From the NCBI GenBank assembly GCA_037577475.1, contig CM075183.1, positions 11,472,971-11,536,970 on the forward strand: DNA of 64,000 bases, read 5' to 3'. The translations under genes and the position numbers were made by a program. How positions within the stretch are numbered: position 1 is the stretch's first letter; each line of letters begins with the position of its first letter. Source of the stretch: Chaunax sp. Z400 (taxonomy: Eukaryota; Chordata; Actinopteri; Lophiiformes; Chaunacidae). Below are positions 1-11,004 of the stretch, piece after piece. The notes beneath the pieces are model-generated. The model saw only the letters and a program-made list of their open reading frames with translations, was not told the DNA's origin and ran no database searches.

Positions 1-2160
1 TTAACAATTCTATTGCCTCCTAAAAGATTATGACATCTTTAAGCTTTTTACATCACGCAGTTCGATTGTAGCACCACAAAACCCTACAAACAACTGTTTG
101 GTACATTATTCGACACTATAAGAACCGGATGCAGACACTGAATGCATCTGTAAACGGTTTTCCAGTTGTTGCATGGACATATGGTTATGAGCTTTGCTGC
201 TGAAGGTTACTGAGATAACCATATTAAATGGAACAACAGGGGAAGCTTTGCCCAGCGTGTATACTTTGGGACCAGAGGCGTTATTAGAGGGGAGACAAAG
301 CCCTTAGAGCTCTTTGAATAGAAAAGTCTGTAGCACCAGAGATGCTGTAGGATGTTTTATGACACATATGTCATCGAACCAGGAAACATACTGCATGGTC
401 ATGTTGTTGCAAAGACAAATGCAAACAACTGAGATTCACTTTTCACTGATTTGGTGGCAGAAAGGAGAGAATCATGAGGAAGTGAATATCAGGCTAATTC
501 ACAGGAAGTACCACTATTAGTGGCCATTGGTTTGTTGGGTGTAAACAAACAAGGGCGGCGATTGACTTCTGCCGAAGTGCCTGAACCCTTTAAATTTGTC
601 ATTCATCGCGTTAGTCACAAAATATTATTATTATTGTGTAAAAATCAGAAAACAATGATTATTCTTTTTTAATCGGTTATGTTTACCGTCAGGATTAAAT
701 CATCTATCTGTGTTTCCCATACCATCCATATGGAGGGGCGGCCCGCCCCATCAAAAGTATTTATACTTGCTTTAATATCAAGGAAGAGATTTCCAAACCC
801 AGAAAAGCAGCGAACACCCATGAAAAATAGACAAAAAACGCTCTTTGTTGTGCAATTAGAAGTAGCGAGCTACTGATTGTTGCGGTTGTTGCACTGTGCC
901 CAGACATCTACACCCTTTCCTCCTTTGTATTTTTAGCACAACACCTCTCGTCTACTTTCCTTTCTGCAAATTAGACAGCAATGCCTCTTCTCTCCCTCAA
1001 CAGATTAAGTGTGGGCGAGGTAAAAAGAAGACGAGGGAGGGAGAAGTAAGGAGATGAGTAAGGCCGCTGGGAATAAGGATAGCCGCCCTGGCCTGTCTTA
1101 GAACAACACGCTCTTATTAGACTCAATAACAGCTCCAAAAACACAAGTACTCCTCTCTAATTTTCTCCCGCTGCCCATCTATGAAAATTATTCCACTGTA
1201 AGTCTCCACTCCCTCCACCTCCTCTTCGTCTCTCACTCCTGCCACCAGCAAGTGCTCTCTCCTCCTCTCCCTATCTGGCTTCCTGTTGTTCTCCTTCTAT
1301 CTCGCATTTATTTTATCTTTCACTCGTCACGCTTGGCCTCCAGCAGCCTCCAACCAGGCCTCTTTCATCTTAGCCAATTGATTGTCTTCTGATATCCCCC
1401 TTTTCTTTTCATCTCTCCCTCTGTCTTTACCTTCCACTTGCTAGCCTCTCGCTGTGAGAGTCTATTTGTGCCCTCTCTCAGACGTCGGCTCGAATCTCAG
1501 CGCGCTCACTTGTTTTTATTCCAGTTGCACCGAGTGGTCTTCCTTTTTTCTTCCTTTATCTTTTTCTCATTCCTCAGTCAAAGGAGTTTGTCGCACTTCT
1601 ACTGTTAAATTATCTCTGTCGCCCCCATTAGTGTTATAAATAATGGTTGGATTAAGCTGACTTTTTGTTTTGCTCACTATTAGGGAGTGGATCAATTCCA
1701 CAAATTGGGTGGATAGGGAAGCGACTACACACACACACACACACACACACCCACACACACACCCACACACACACAGCCCCTCTGTCTTCCAAAATGCCAC
1801 AGTGACAAAGACGACACAAACACAGGCATTGTCCTTATTTTCCCACTGCTGCCTCTCTTTTTCCCTCCCATGACAGTCTTCCCCTCATCCGTTTTCCACA
1901 TCCCTTTCTCTCAGCCTTAAGCCGTTTGGACTCTGGTTGACCCCTCTCCTCCTCCGTCCTTCCTTCCTTCCTTTCCTTTCATTTTGAATTTATTTATCTT
2001 CACATTATGTATGCTTGACTGGTTGCAAAATAGCCTCATTTTTTGTGTGTGTTTTTAGATAACAGTCCTGGCAATTACTGAGGCTTGTTTGAAGCAGAAA
2101 AAAAAAGCAGCAAAAACACACTTAACCACACAATTTCTTAAAAAACATATAAGTACAACA
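1..2160. other. no gene seen; unique and pyrimidine-rich sequence
   Basis: Positions 1-900 show no recognisable repeat or exon. From about 900 to 1660 and 1840 to 1990 the plus strand is strongly C/T-biased with CCTCC and CTCTC runs. Short open frames here have no recognisable domain. If the nlgn2 model is right this is intron. Confidence 0.6.
1724..1775. repeat. (CA)n microsatellite, interrupted
   Basis: CA units broken by two ccc interruptions, which normally stabilise the array. Confidence 0.95.
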
Positions 2161-2164
2161 GCAG

Positions 2165-2465
2165 AGCACATACCTCTGCCAAGGCCGAATAATACACCTC
2201 TGTTCAGGCCACAACCAGAAAAAACTTTGAGGAAATGCGGTGAGCAGTTTTTGCGTAATTAGAGAAAAATGCCCTCTTGCAATGCTAAAGAAAAGGGAAG
2301 AAAATTCCTGGATACATCCCTTTATCTGGATGTATCCAGCTAAAATTTAATGGATTCTTTCCTGGCCTAAGCCCAAACTTTCCATCAAGTTTCATGGAAC
2401 TTCATTAATTAAGAACAAACAAATGGACATGGGTGAAAACGTAACCTCATCGGCGGAGGTAATAA
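2165..2465 (-). mobile_element. fragment of an abundant fish interspersed repeat (RTE-like)
   Basis: The plus strand begins tacctctgccaaggccgaat and ends acatgggtgaaaacgtaacc then catcggcggaggtaataa, the mirrored ends of a teleost repeat that normally reads GGCGGAGGT...CAAAAACTACTG. Matching internal blocks (aaatttaatggattctttcc, tcaagtttcatggaacttca) are decayed. I lean to an RTE-type retroposon, but the superfamily is not certain. Confidence 0.5.
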
Positions 2466-2827
2466 TCAAAAATCACCACTAATAGTGACATCATGGTCCA
2501 CTTAACACAACTTGGTGCTTTTTGTTGCAATTTAGTATCTGATTCACTGGAACAATCCAAGCTCCCTGTTGCATAAGAACTACCCTCACTTCTAAATGCT
2601 TAAAGACCCTCATGACTCTTCATTCCTTGTCATCCATCCTCACTTCTGCAACAGTTTTATATCTCTATATATGATGTGTGCATCAAACAGTTTCCCTCTA
2701 AATGTTTTTAATCGTTTGCTTACAAGAATAAGAAGTGAAGACAGTTCCGCAGCTCTTGGACGCTTGCATTTGAATCTGGTTTGATAAGAAGAGTGGTGGT
2801 GAGAGCTTTGCGTTAACATGTTAGTTA

Positions 2828-4009
2828 CTGAGCAACAGTAGAAGCGACTAATTTTAAAAACCCAATATTTTCCTTTCACTTAATCCCTTGCCCTAATCTA
2901 CTGAAACAAACCAGCATGTGAAAAACTGAAATTACTTTTTTTAAGTACCCACAACCATAACATGTTAAATCATGAATAACCATAATTTAGTCATAACATA
3001 GAAATAACAGTCATTGGTGCATTTCAGAGTAAACGATGGTGTTGGTGAGATTTTTTTTTGTGCATGATTGAAAACACCTGGCCAAGACGATAAAATCCCG
3101 GGTGTAATTAATGTCCTACTGAAACAACTGATGATGCCATGACTTCTGCAAAACTTACATGACCAGACAATTTGGATGCTGATGATGCGTGATAGCTGGA
3201 ACTCTGCAGACATGTGCAGCACAGATGTTACAGATGTTATGGCTCATTGCACAGTGGAGGCAGATCACATTTAGTGACGAGTCCAGATTTAACTTGCACA
3301 CAGCTGATGGTCGTATGTGTGTGTATCGTCGTCGCAGGGAACGCTATCCTGCCACATACATCCAGGAAGTGGACCGTTTTGGTGGTGACGTCATGATGTG
3401 GGGAGCCATCGCTAATGGATGACGGTCAGAACTTGTCCACATCCTTGGTACATGGACAGCTATCCGTTACTGAGATACGGTCCTTGGTCCACATGTCATT
3501 CCCAGGATACAGCAATCAGGCGTCACCTTCATGCATGACAATGCCAGACCACATGTGGCTCATGTCTGTCAGGAGTAGACCTACCTGGACCAGAACAATG
3601 TCGCTGCCCTTCCTTGGCCAGCATATTCACCAGATCTCAAACCAAAAAGAGCATCTGTGGGATGTTCTGGATCACCGGGTGAGACAGAGAGATCCTGCTC
3701 CAGGAACACATGAACAACTTGTCACAGTACTGCAGGATGAATGGCATGTCATCCTACAAGTCCAGATTATCCATCTTATCAATTCAAGGTCACATGTGTT
3801 ACTGACTGTTGTTGTTGTTGTTCTCTGTCTCACCATCCACACTTTTTGACTTGTAAACACTAAGGCAACAACCACTAATTTGCACAAAAATGATTTTCTG
3901 TATGGCTAAAGGGTGAATAAAGATGTGTGAACCATAATTTGCCTTTGATATTTAATATTAATAGGATGGTATGACATCAAAAAAAATATGCGTTTCTACT
4001 GTTGCTCAG
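2828..4009 (+). mobile_element. degenerate Tc1/mariner element with both terminal inverted repeats
   Basis: The ends are CTGAGCAACAGTAGAA on the left and its exact reverse complement on the right, each flanked by TA (2826-2827 and 4010-4011), the expected Tc1/mariner target duplication. The 1182-bp length is near that of fish Tc1-like elements. The interior encodes a broken DDE transposase: residues like WRQITFSDESRFNLHTADGR (3259-3318) carry the first catalytic Asp region; a HDNARP-type motif around 3533 lies in another frame; and a KEHLWDVLDHRVRQRDPAP stretch lies around 3648-3705. Matching motifs in different frames show several indels, so the copy is dead. The N-terminal DNA-binding half (before ~3190) is not recognisable. 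Confidence 0.88.
3189..3845 (+). pseudogene. Tc1-like transposase remnant
   Basis: This is the catalytic half of the transposase inside the 2828-4009 element. The first block (3189-3420) is open and recognisable through GGDVMMWGAI, then the frame shifts. The later block (from ~3640) regains homology at the third catalytic acidic region, with HLWDVLD and DPAPGTHEQL. In the intact family the protein is about 340 residues and cuts at the inverted repeats. Here the frame changes and lost N-terminus rule out activity. Confidence 0.8.
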
Positions 4010-4014
4010 TATAT

Positions 4015-7000
4015 TTGGTACATCAGGAGGCAACAATCATGAGTTCTATGTTTAACAGTGTTGAACTTGCATCACAAACAGATCTTTACATACTGCCTGT
4101 TCTGCAGGTTGTTATTTATTTTGTAAGGAATTACCGTAGGCTGGAAGGCTCCCAAGCAGTCATGCATGCACATTGCCTTTCCGGATGCCTAATTGCGTTT
4201 CTGTGAATAGAATATAATCAACAACGTTCAAACCTTCATTGCCCATCTCCCGTCTCGTCTGACCTGATGCAACCTTTCACTATCCCCCAATCCACCTCCC
4301 TCCGTTGCTCTCTCCTCAGGCTCTCTGCCCCCTTCTGCCCTCTCTCCTGTAACGATCTGGTCATTACTGGGTCTGTCTGTCCAGACCTGCTTTCACAGAG
4401 TGTCTGGGGTCTAATTGGGGCTGGGTAAGTGTGACTCCTGTTTGGGATGCTTTGAGGCCTGTCAGACACAAACTGGGATCCAGGGGCATCTCCCTATAGG
4501 GCTGTACTATAGCGTCTTCACACTCACTCAAGCATATTACATCTACATTCAAACGCATTTCAATTTTCTGAAACTGTGCCTACTTTTTCTTTGCTTTTAG
4601 TTTTGAGACCCTGCAACACTTGAGTTGATTTAGTTTCATCGGATTTGCAAATATATGATTTATTGGTCCCCTTTTAGCTGAAGCAATATGCCAAATTGGG
4701 AACAGCTACAAACTTCACAAGAAAAGGCTGCATTTTCACAACGTGAAACTAGAAATGCACTCCGAGATTGCACACCTCTGCCAAAGCCAGTACTCGTCTG
4801 TGATATGCAAATCTGCAAGTGCAACCACTATATGTATAGCTGTATTTTGAAAAGCACTGTAGAGTTATGTCAAAATTTTGTTCACACGTCACTTATGTCC
4901 CACTAGAAGCGTGTGGCGATATCTGCAGAGACCCAGTATTTTTTCTTCTCCTTATTAACTATGTTTTAGGCTATGTTTTCAGTCCAGCTTTTTAGATTGT
5001 CAGCAGGACTGCAAAAAAAAACCTAAACAGGCCTGATGTTAATTAGACTTGTTGGAAATGTGCAGCATTAACCGAGGAGGAATCTATTACATTTTGGACT
5101 GGTTCTGAATCACAGGAAATAGAAATTGTTTTCTATCTTAATAACCGAAGACACACAGGAGACAGGTAAGACGCACATCTATGTGTTAAATTCTGTTTAG
5201 TGTCTCTGCTGTCATCTGCATTCAGACACCAAGCATTCTCACTAAGTAATGCTGGCAGCTCTGCAAGTACCTACCGCTCTCCATCTCATATATATATATA
5301 TAACAATACCTCCTTAATTGGAATGCTACTCAAACACTAACAATGCAGGTGAAAACACACAAACGGGAAATAGACAGAGGAAAGCGGTGCCTATAGTTAA
5401 AGCAGTGTTGTTCAGCATGCATCACTAAAGCTGCACATGTGTACTAGGATTCATCTTTTTCCTGCTGGGTACGTCGTGCAGTAGGAGAGCGGGTGTTTCC
5501 TCAGCGGGCATGCCATTTCAGCTGTGAACTTTGGAATCTGTCATACAACATTGATGCCAGGAGGCTGGCTCGATTTCACCACGGGGTGTGTGTGTGTGTG
5601 TTTGTTGATGTGAACGTGGGCGCACAGTCGTTCATCTGTAATCAAACATCTCCACGCACATGGAGATCTTACAGTCTGTGCTCCGTGTCACGCCTGGGGG
5701 GTGTGTGTGAGTGTGTGTGTGTGTGTGTGGATTATCAGCAGCCATTTGTCTCATCTTGCCCGTCCTGACAGTTAATCTGATGGCGGAGATGCAAATGCTA
5801 CTTCTGCCACGGATCTGTCAAACCTTCCGCTCTGATTGGCTGTTGCAACTGAGATTTGCCACACCTATATTTTCCCTGTATCCATGCGACTAAACTAAAA
5901 GGTAGCTGACAAACGTTAACGTCTTGGAGTTTAAAACCGTCGTGGAGTATGACTGACGGAAGTTTTCCAGTCATAATCCAACTTGATTGCACCTGTCGAC
6001 TGAGATGATCTGTCCAAAATTAACTTTCTGCTCCTAGTAGATAAACGTAGCACTTTTTATTGAGTATAAATCAGACAAATCACACCACAACAACAAACAC
6101 TACCAGTTCCTGCTGTCAGCATTTTTGAGTATGACATCATATGGAGTTTGGGATATTTTTCTTTACTCACACATTAATGTTGGTAAATGTTACTGCTGTT
6201 TTTTGCAGGCAATTGTTTTACATTGCTTAAGTATGTCAGCCAACAGCCTTCACTGTCTGTGATTGTTTGAGTGAAGGAAGCATTACATCATGGAAACAGT
6301 TCAATATGAGTGAATCCTTAAAACATAATCCAGGTGACAGTGTGTCACCTCCTCTAAACATATATCCAAATTAGTGGTATTTAAATATCATTTCTAGGAG
6401 GCAGGGAAAGAAAACAAAAAGGAGGCATCCTCTGATGCAGTACTATAAAATACTTTTTATAGCCTTAAACACACAAACCAGACCTTATTATGAAACAAAC
6501 TGAAACTGTACAATGTAAACGATTTGAAATGATACATTAAAAAGTTTTGTTTCACATTGTATTTTTTTTCATCTGGAAGAAAAATCATTTTAATTGTGAT
6601 TTATTTCAGAAATTACCCTCCAAATAAATGCTAAACTCTTGAGTTTTCCTTCCACACATTAATTCAAAGCCTTCCAATGCAGCACATTATGAAATCTTCA
6701 CCTCCTCAAGTTTTGACGTGGCAGCATGGGGTGAAAGAGGCTTATTAATAACAAGTGATTAAAGAGACTGGGCATGTGTGCATAGCTGCACCCCCCTCCT
6801 CTAAAGCCTTCATTAAACACTGCACCACCACCTCTTCATACTGATAAAGCATCATGAGAATGTGTAGATGTAGACATAAATAGCAGCGTGTTGCCATTGA
6901 GAGGTTATCATCAACCCTCCACTAAGAGAGCAGACCTGCTCTCAACATTTGTAAACATTTGCTGTAAATCTATATTTAAATCTGAACAGTATTCCTGCAA

Positions 7001-7319
7001 CGTCTGACAGTGACATGGCCGCAGTGCAATCTGGGAGAAATATTTCATGATTACAGCAAGAGAATGACAGTAACAAACAAACAAACAGCAGAGCATCATG
7101 TGATGGTGAAAGAAAACGTGTGGGAACCAAGACTTTTCTCTTCTCTCTTTTGACACAGAGCTGCACTGATAAGACAAACCTCCACTGAGAAACATTAGTC
7201 ATTTTTTATTATGATGCCTCTGAAGGGTTACCCCAGTATGCGCTCCAGTATTATGATCATTGTTATCATCAGCGTTGTTATTGTAGTAGTAATTATAAAT
7301 AGTGCAAATTGTTATCTTT
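4015..7319. other. no gene seen
   Basis: Between the Tc1 relic and the LINE end at 7.32 kb I see only short microsatellites (5.28 kb TA run, 5.58-5.73 kb GT runs) and otherwise unremarkable sequence. No neuroligin exon motif was found on the minus strand. Confidence 0.6.
5583..5730. repeat. two short (GT)n arrays
   Basis: GT runs at about 5585-5601 and 5701-5729 separated by ~100 bp of unique sequence. Confidence 0.9.
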
Positions 7320-7375
7320 CTATTATCAGAATCTCTTTATTGTCATTGTACCAGCACAACGAAATTGGTACATAT
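7320..7375 (-). mobile_element. LINE 3'-end fragment
   Basis: The plus strand reads agaatctctttattgtcatt followed by gtaccagcacaacgaaattg, the reverse complement of a common fish LINE 3' end. It is only about 50 bp long. The rest of the element was lost or never copied, as is usual for 5'-truncated insertions. Confidence 0.55.
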
Positions 7376-7439
7376 TATAGCTTTCTATTATTATAGCTTT
7401 GATTGTTATTGTGGTTGCATATGTCTGTGTCCCTATCCC

Positions 7440-7515
7440 TCACTCCCCCTCTCTCTCCACCTATCCTCCCTATCTCTCTCTCTCTCTCCCCCATCTCTCT
7501 CTATCTCTCTCACAC
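7440..7515. repeat. (CT)n/pyrimidine tract
   Basis: Nearly pure C/T with ctctct runs, immediately 5' of the retroposon tail at 7525. Confidence 0.85.
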
Positions 7516-7524
7516 CCCAACCTG

Positions 7525-7728
7525 TCAAAGCAGAAGGCCGCCCCTTCTTTGACCTGATCAAGCTTTCTGCTTGTTAAAAGGTAGTTTTTTCTCTCACCAT
7601 TGTCGCCAACTGCTTGCTCACGGGCTATTGTTGGGTCTCTGTAGAATAAAGAGTCGGTCTAGACCTGCTCTTCTTCGGGAAGTGCCTTGAGATAACGATT
7701 GGTGTGATTTGGCGACAACAGGTTTGAT
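7525..7728 (+). mobile_element. LINE/SINE-type retroposon 3'-tail fragment
   Basis: It carries the blocks agaaggccgccccttctttg, cattgtcgccaactgcttgc, ttgttgggtctctgtagaat, gtcggtctagacctgctctt, gtgccttgagataacgattg and gtgatttggcg, in the order seen in a very common teleost retroposon 3' region. No coding remnant is attached. Confidence 0.6.
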
Positions 7729-8054
7729 CATTGGTATGGTCTATCTACATATTCTCAAAAACCGCTGGACATTAACTCAGTGGAATTTCACATGTGCTTT
7801 GTTGGGGCCCTATAGATGTGCATCTCATAATTGGCTACTTCATTTAGTTTATCTTTACAATTTAGGCACATTTTAACTTTGGTTAGTTTTTATGTCATTC
7901 TGCTATTATTCTGTATGATAAAGTCGCGAAATCAAATGTTCTGGTTTCCTCAAAGTGTCAAAATCTTAGGAAACTGCAAGCATATCAGTACTTTTCAATA
8001 TTTATTTATTTATTTTTTTTATTATTGGTAATGCTGTTATTAGTGGCAGTAGTT

Positions 8055-8245
8055 TGTAGTTTAGTTCATCCGACTTTTGGGAGGTTGGTGGTAGATTCTG
8101 CAGTCTACATGCTCCATTGGCGTGTGAGTAATTGTGTCAATGGTAGCCACTGTGTGTGAATGGGTGAATGATGGCTTGTGTAAAGTGCCCTGAATGGTCA
8201 GTCAAACTAGTCAAGTGCTATATAAGTACAGTCCATTTACCATTT
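8055..8245 (+). mobile_element. tRNA-derived SINE, decayed head, clear tail
   Basis: The tail tgaatgggtgaatgatggct, then aaagtgccctgaatggtcag and ctatataagtacagtccatt, is the standard end of an abundant teleost SINE. The head (ttagttcatccgacttttgg, ggttggtggtagattctgca) keeps the position of the B box, but the box itself is damaged. Confidence 0.65.
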
Positions 8246-8249
8246 TAGT

Positions 8250-10570
8250 GGTAGTATTACAGCAACATTCTTTATTTATCATTAAATACATGATGCATAC
8301 TGTAAATATACAGTGGAAGGTTTGACAGTACTTTTTCATTTCAAATGTGCACATTTAAGTTCCACATTTTAATACACCCCTGCTCTTGTGATACATTGTA
8401 TGCTTTAATGCACATTTTACTTTTCCAAACCATGCATCATTCAAACATTACCCTGGATTATAACCCTGATTACTGATCTAGTGCCTGCTGGGAGGTCTTT
8501 TTGAAAGACAACTTGACACAATTTGACAACTTCCAAACTTAATTTGTTTCGGTGAGCTCTTAAAAGTTTATTGATTTGAATTAAATAGGCCCTTAACAGC
8601 TCTTGGCCAGAGTCACTGAGTTCCTGCAGTGAAAGAGAAGCTGAGCAAGCCTTCACTATTATTTCCCTCATTTCCTTATAGCACATTACACATGGCAGTA
8701 AAGCCGGCCAAGTGCAAAACATAAACAACAAAAAATAGTGTTAAGCTTCCCCCCCCCCCCCCCCCCCCCCCCAAGCGCTAAGCTATAGCTGACAGGCGAT
8801 GCGGCATCAAGTAGCTCTCTCTTTCTCGCCTGCTGTCCCACTCGATCTGCGGGTACCTTGCGATCCTTTTCGTCTCCATCTCTCCCTCAGCCTCCAGGCT
8901 CCTTTTTGCTTTTTATTTAGCCTTGTCAAAGGGCTTCAAGCTCAATAAAATACTGTGTGTCAGTGTGTAACGGAGTGGGTGTATTTGGCACGGTATTGAC
9001 ACAGCCTTGACAAGACGTGGGCCGAGCTTTGAGGTAATGGGGAGGCAGGGAGCCCCAGCAGCCAATAACCGACGGGCCCACCGAGAGACGGAGCGATGGG
9101 AAGAGACGGGAGTTTGAGTCTCTGTAGCGATGTTAAAATAAAGTTGCTTCGACACTACTGTTGATCCTTTTCCTCCTGTGCCGTACCTCACTGTGCTACT
9201 TCATCCTCCATCCTGCTGGCGTGTGTGGTTTTCTGCACCTGGCTGCTCTGTTTTGTTGTTTTATTTAGCATCTGCACACAGCGAGCTCTTCAGTTCTACC
9301 CGGTCCTTCCTCTCCCTGCTCCTTACTCCTTTTTTTTTTTTCCCCCATCCTTTCCCCTTTCATCATTTTTCGATACACTTCTCATTCTTGTCCCTGTGCC
9401 ACCTCATTCCATTAAAAATCCTCTTATAAAGTAATTTGTTCTCTGCACATAAGAATGTACAAATGGTAGAATAAATAATAGATTGGATGCCGGCACTGCC
9501 GTTTCTCATTGCTGATTGCTCATGGCCTCCTTGTCCTTTTGTATTTCACAATTTAGAGATTTGGCTGGGATGTGTATTGTACAGGACATTGAGTATTACA
9601 CTGTGTCCACAGTGAAAAGCCTTGAGGAAATGGAGAAATTTAGCAGGAGTGATTCTTTATGGATGCTCCTAATTATACGAAAAAAGATGAAACGTGCCAA
9701 GTTTTCGTCCTCTCATGGCTCTATTTTCCAAAAGGAGATATTGTAGAAGAGCACTGTGAGGGGGAGGGGGGAGAAAATGGGTATGTTTGAGAGAACAAGA
9801 GGAGAGACTACGATATAGAGAGATGCTGCATTGCCCAGAGGCCAGCATCTGTTAGCAGAGAACCACAGTGAAACGCTATACAGAGCGACACACAGAGAGG
9901 AGGAGAAAGAGGAGGAGGAGGAGAGTAAAAAAGGCAGGAAACTTAGTGGAAACAATGACAAACTCTTATTATTCCTCCACATCATCGACCAGTTTGACAA
10001 CCAGGAGACCGCAGCGTGAATTTCTTACATGATCTCTTGGTGAAGTGTCTCTGACTTTCAGCTAGTTCGTCACCCACAAACACAAAGCATCAAAACGCGA
10101 CTTCCTTCAGTGATGACATCACTATACCTCTTTATGTCTTCTTGTCCAATCTTTCTGTCCACCACTCGTCACACTTCAACCACAGCCCTTCTACTGTACA
10201 TACAGCCTGTTCACTCCTTATCAACTCCGCTGAAACAAAATCAGCTGCAATTCACCAATAGCGGGCGCAAGAGAGGGAGTCCTTGAATGCAGCTAAACGG
10301 CTAAAATAATTATTTTCACCTACTTTTATTTTATGTTAGTTTATGCAAATATAGTATCGGTTATATATCAGAGGTGAAATGAAAACACACCAATGTTCTT
10401 TCATTTTTCTTTCAAGGAGGGCAATTTTGCCCACAAACCGCTAGCATTCTGCTAATGATTGCTGATTGGTCAGTGAAGGATTTACGACTGATTGTGACCC
10501 AACACCCTTCATCGAAAGTCTACAGATTTTTTTGAAAAGAAACCTAATGAATATCTAAAGGAGGACCAGG
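8250..10570. other. no supported gene
   Basis: A 96-codon minus-strand frame (8441-8731) has ordinary amino-acid composition but matches nothing I recognise and lacks splice context, so it is not called. The C24 run sits at 8749. A C/T-rich stretch spans 9290-9400 and a GA-rich one 9760-9940. Confidence 0.5.
8749..8772. repeat. homopolymer C24
   Basis: Twenty-four consecutive C. The exact length in an assembly is unreliable, and the G-rich complement can form quadruplexes. Confidence 0.9.
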
Positions 10571-10571
10571 A

Positions 10572-11000
10572 GGACCTTTGGCTGTGGCGCAGGAGGTCGT
10601 TCACAGAACGAAAGGTTGGTGGTTCGATTCCCAGCCCCTGCAAGTCTACAAGTCGAATTATCGTTTGTTTTTGTGTGGTTTTTTGGGGTATTTTATGCCT
10701 TTATTGAGAGGACAATAATGGGAGAGAGGAAATGTGGGAGAATGTAGGAGAGAGAGTCAGGGGAAGACATGCGGCAAATGGCCAGGGTCGGAATCGAACT
10801 AGTGCCGACCGCTAGAGGACTACAGCCTCGGTACATGGGGCGCGCTCTAACCACTGCACTATCTGCGCCACAAGTCAAAGTATCCTTGAGCAAGATACTG
10901 AAGCGCCGTAATGTAGTGGCAGCCCACTGCTCCTCAGGGATCGGTCAAATGCAGAGAAAGAATTTCCCCCTAGTGGGATTAATACAGTATCTAAAATAAA
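10572..11000 (+). mobile_element. tRNA-derived SINE, interrupted by a second SINE
   Basis: The head contains a pol III A-box-like tggcgcaggagg (10585-10596) and B box ggttcgattcc (10621-10631). The body resumes at 10879 (tatccttgagcaagatactg) and runs to an A/T-rich tail near 11000, passing cagcccactgctcc and atgcagagaaagaatttcc, both usual in this fish SINE. Between the two parts lies a 212-bp minus-strand SINE (10658-10869). Confidence 0.75.
10658..10869 (-). mobile_element. nested tRNA-derived SINE with 10-bp target-site duplication
   Basis: Read on the minus strand, it begins tggcgcagatagtgcagtgg (A box), has B box agttcgattcc (10800-10790), a body with ctaccgaggctgtagtcctc-like sequence, and ends in AATAAAGGCATAAAATACCC followed by an A-rich tail (T-rich on plus). 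Flanking copies acaagtcgaa (10648-10657) and acaagtcaaa (10870-10879) match at 9 of 10 bases and are the target-site duplication. It is therefore younger than the surrounding SINE. This is not a functional tRNA gene. Confidence 0.78.
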
Positions 11001-11004
11001 ATTT

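Noticed and set aside
8441..8731. Minus-strand 96-codon frame with gene-like composition
   Set aside because: No recognised family, no acceptor or donor at its edges, and opposed by no conservation evidence I can assess.
10572..10870. Possible tRNA genes (A and B boxes on both strands)
   Set aside because: The boxes sit in SINE heads with characteristic SINE tails and no intact cloverleaf could be drawn.
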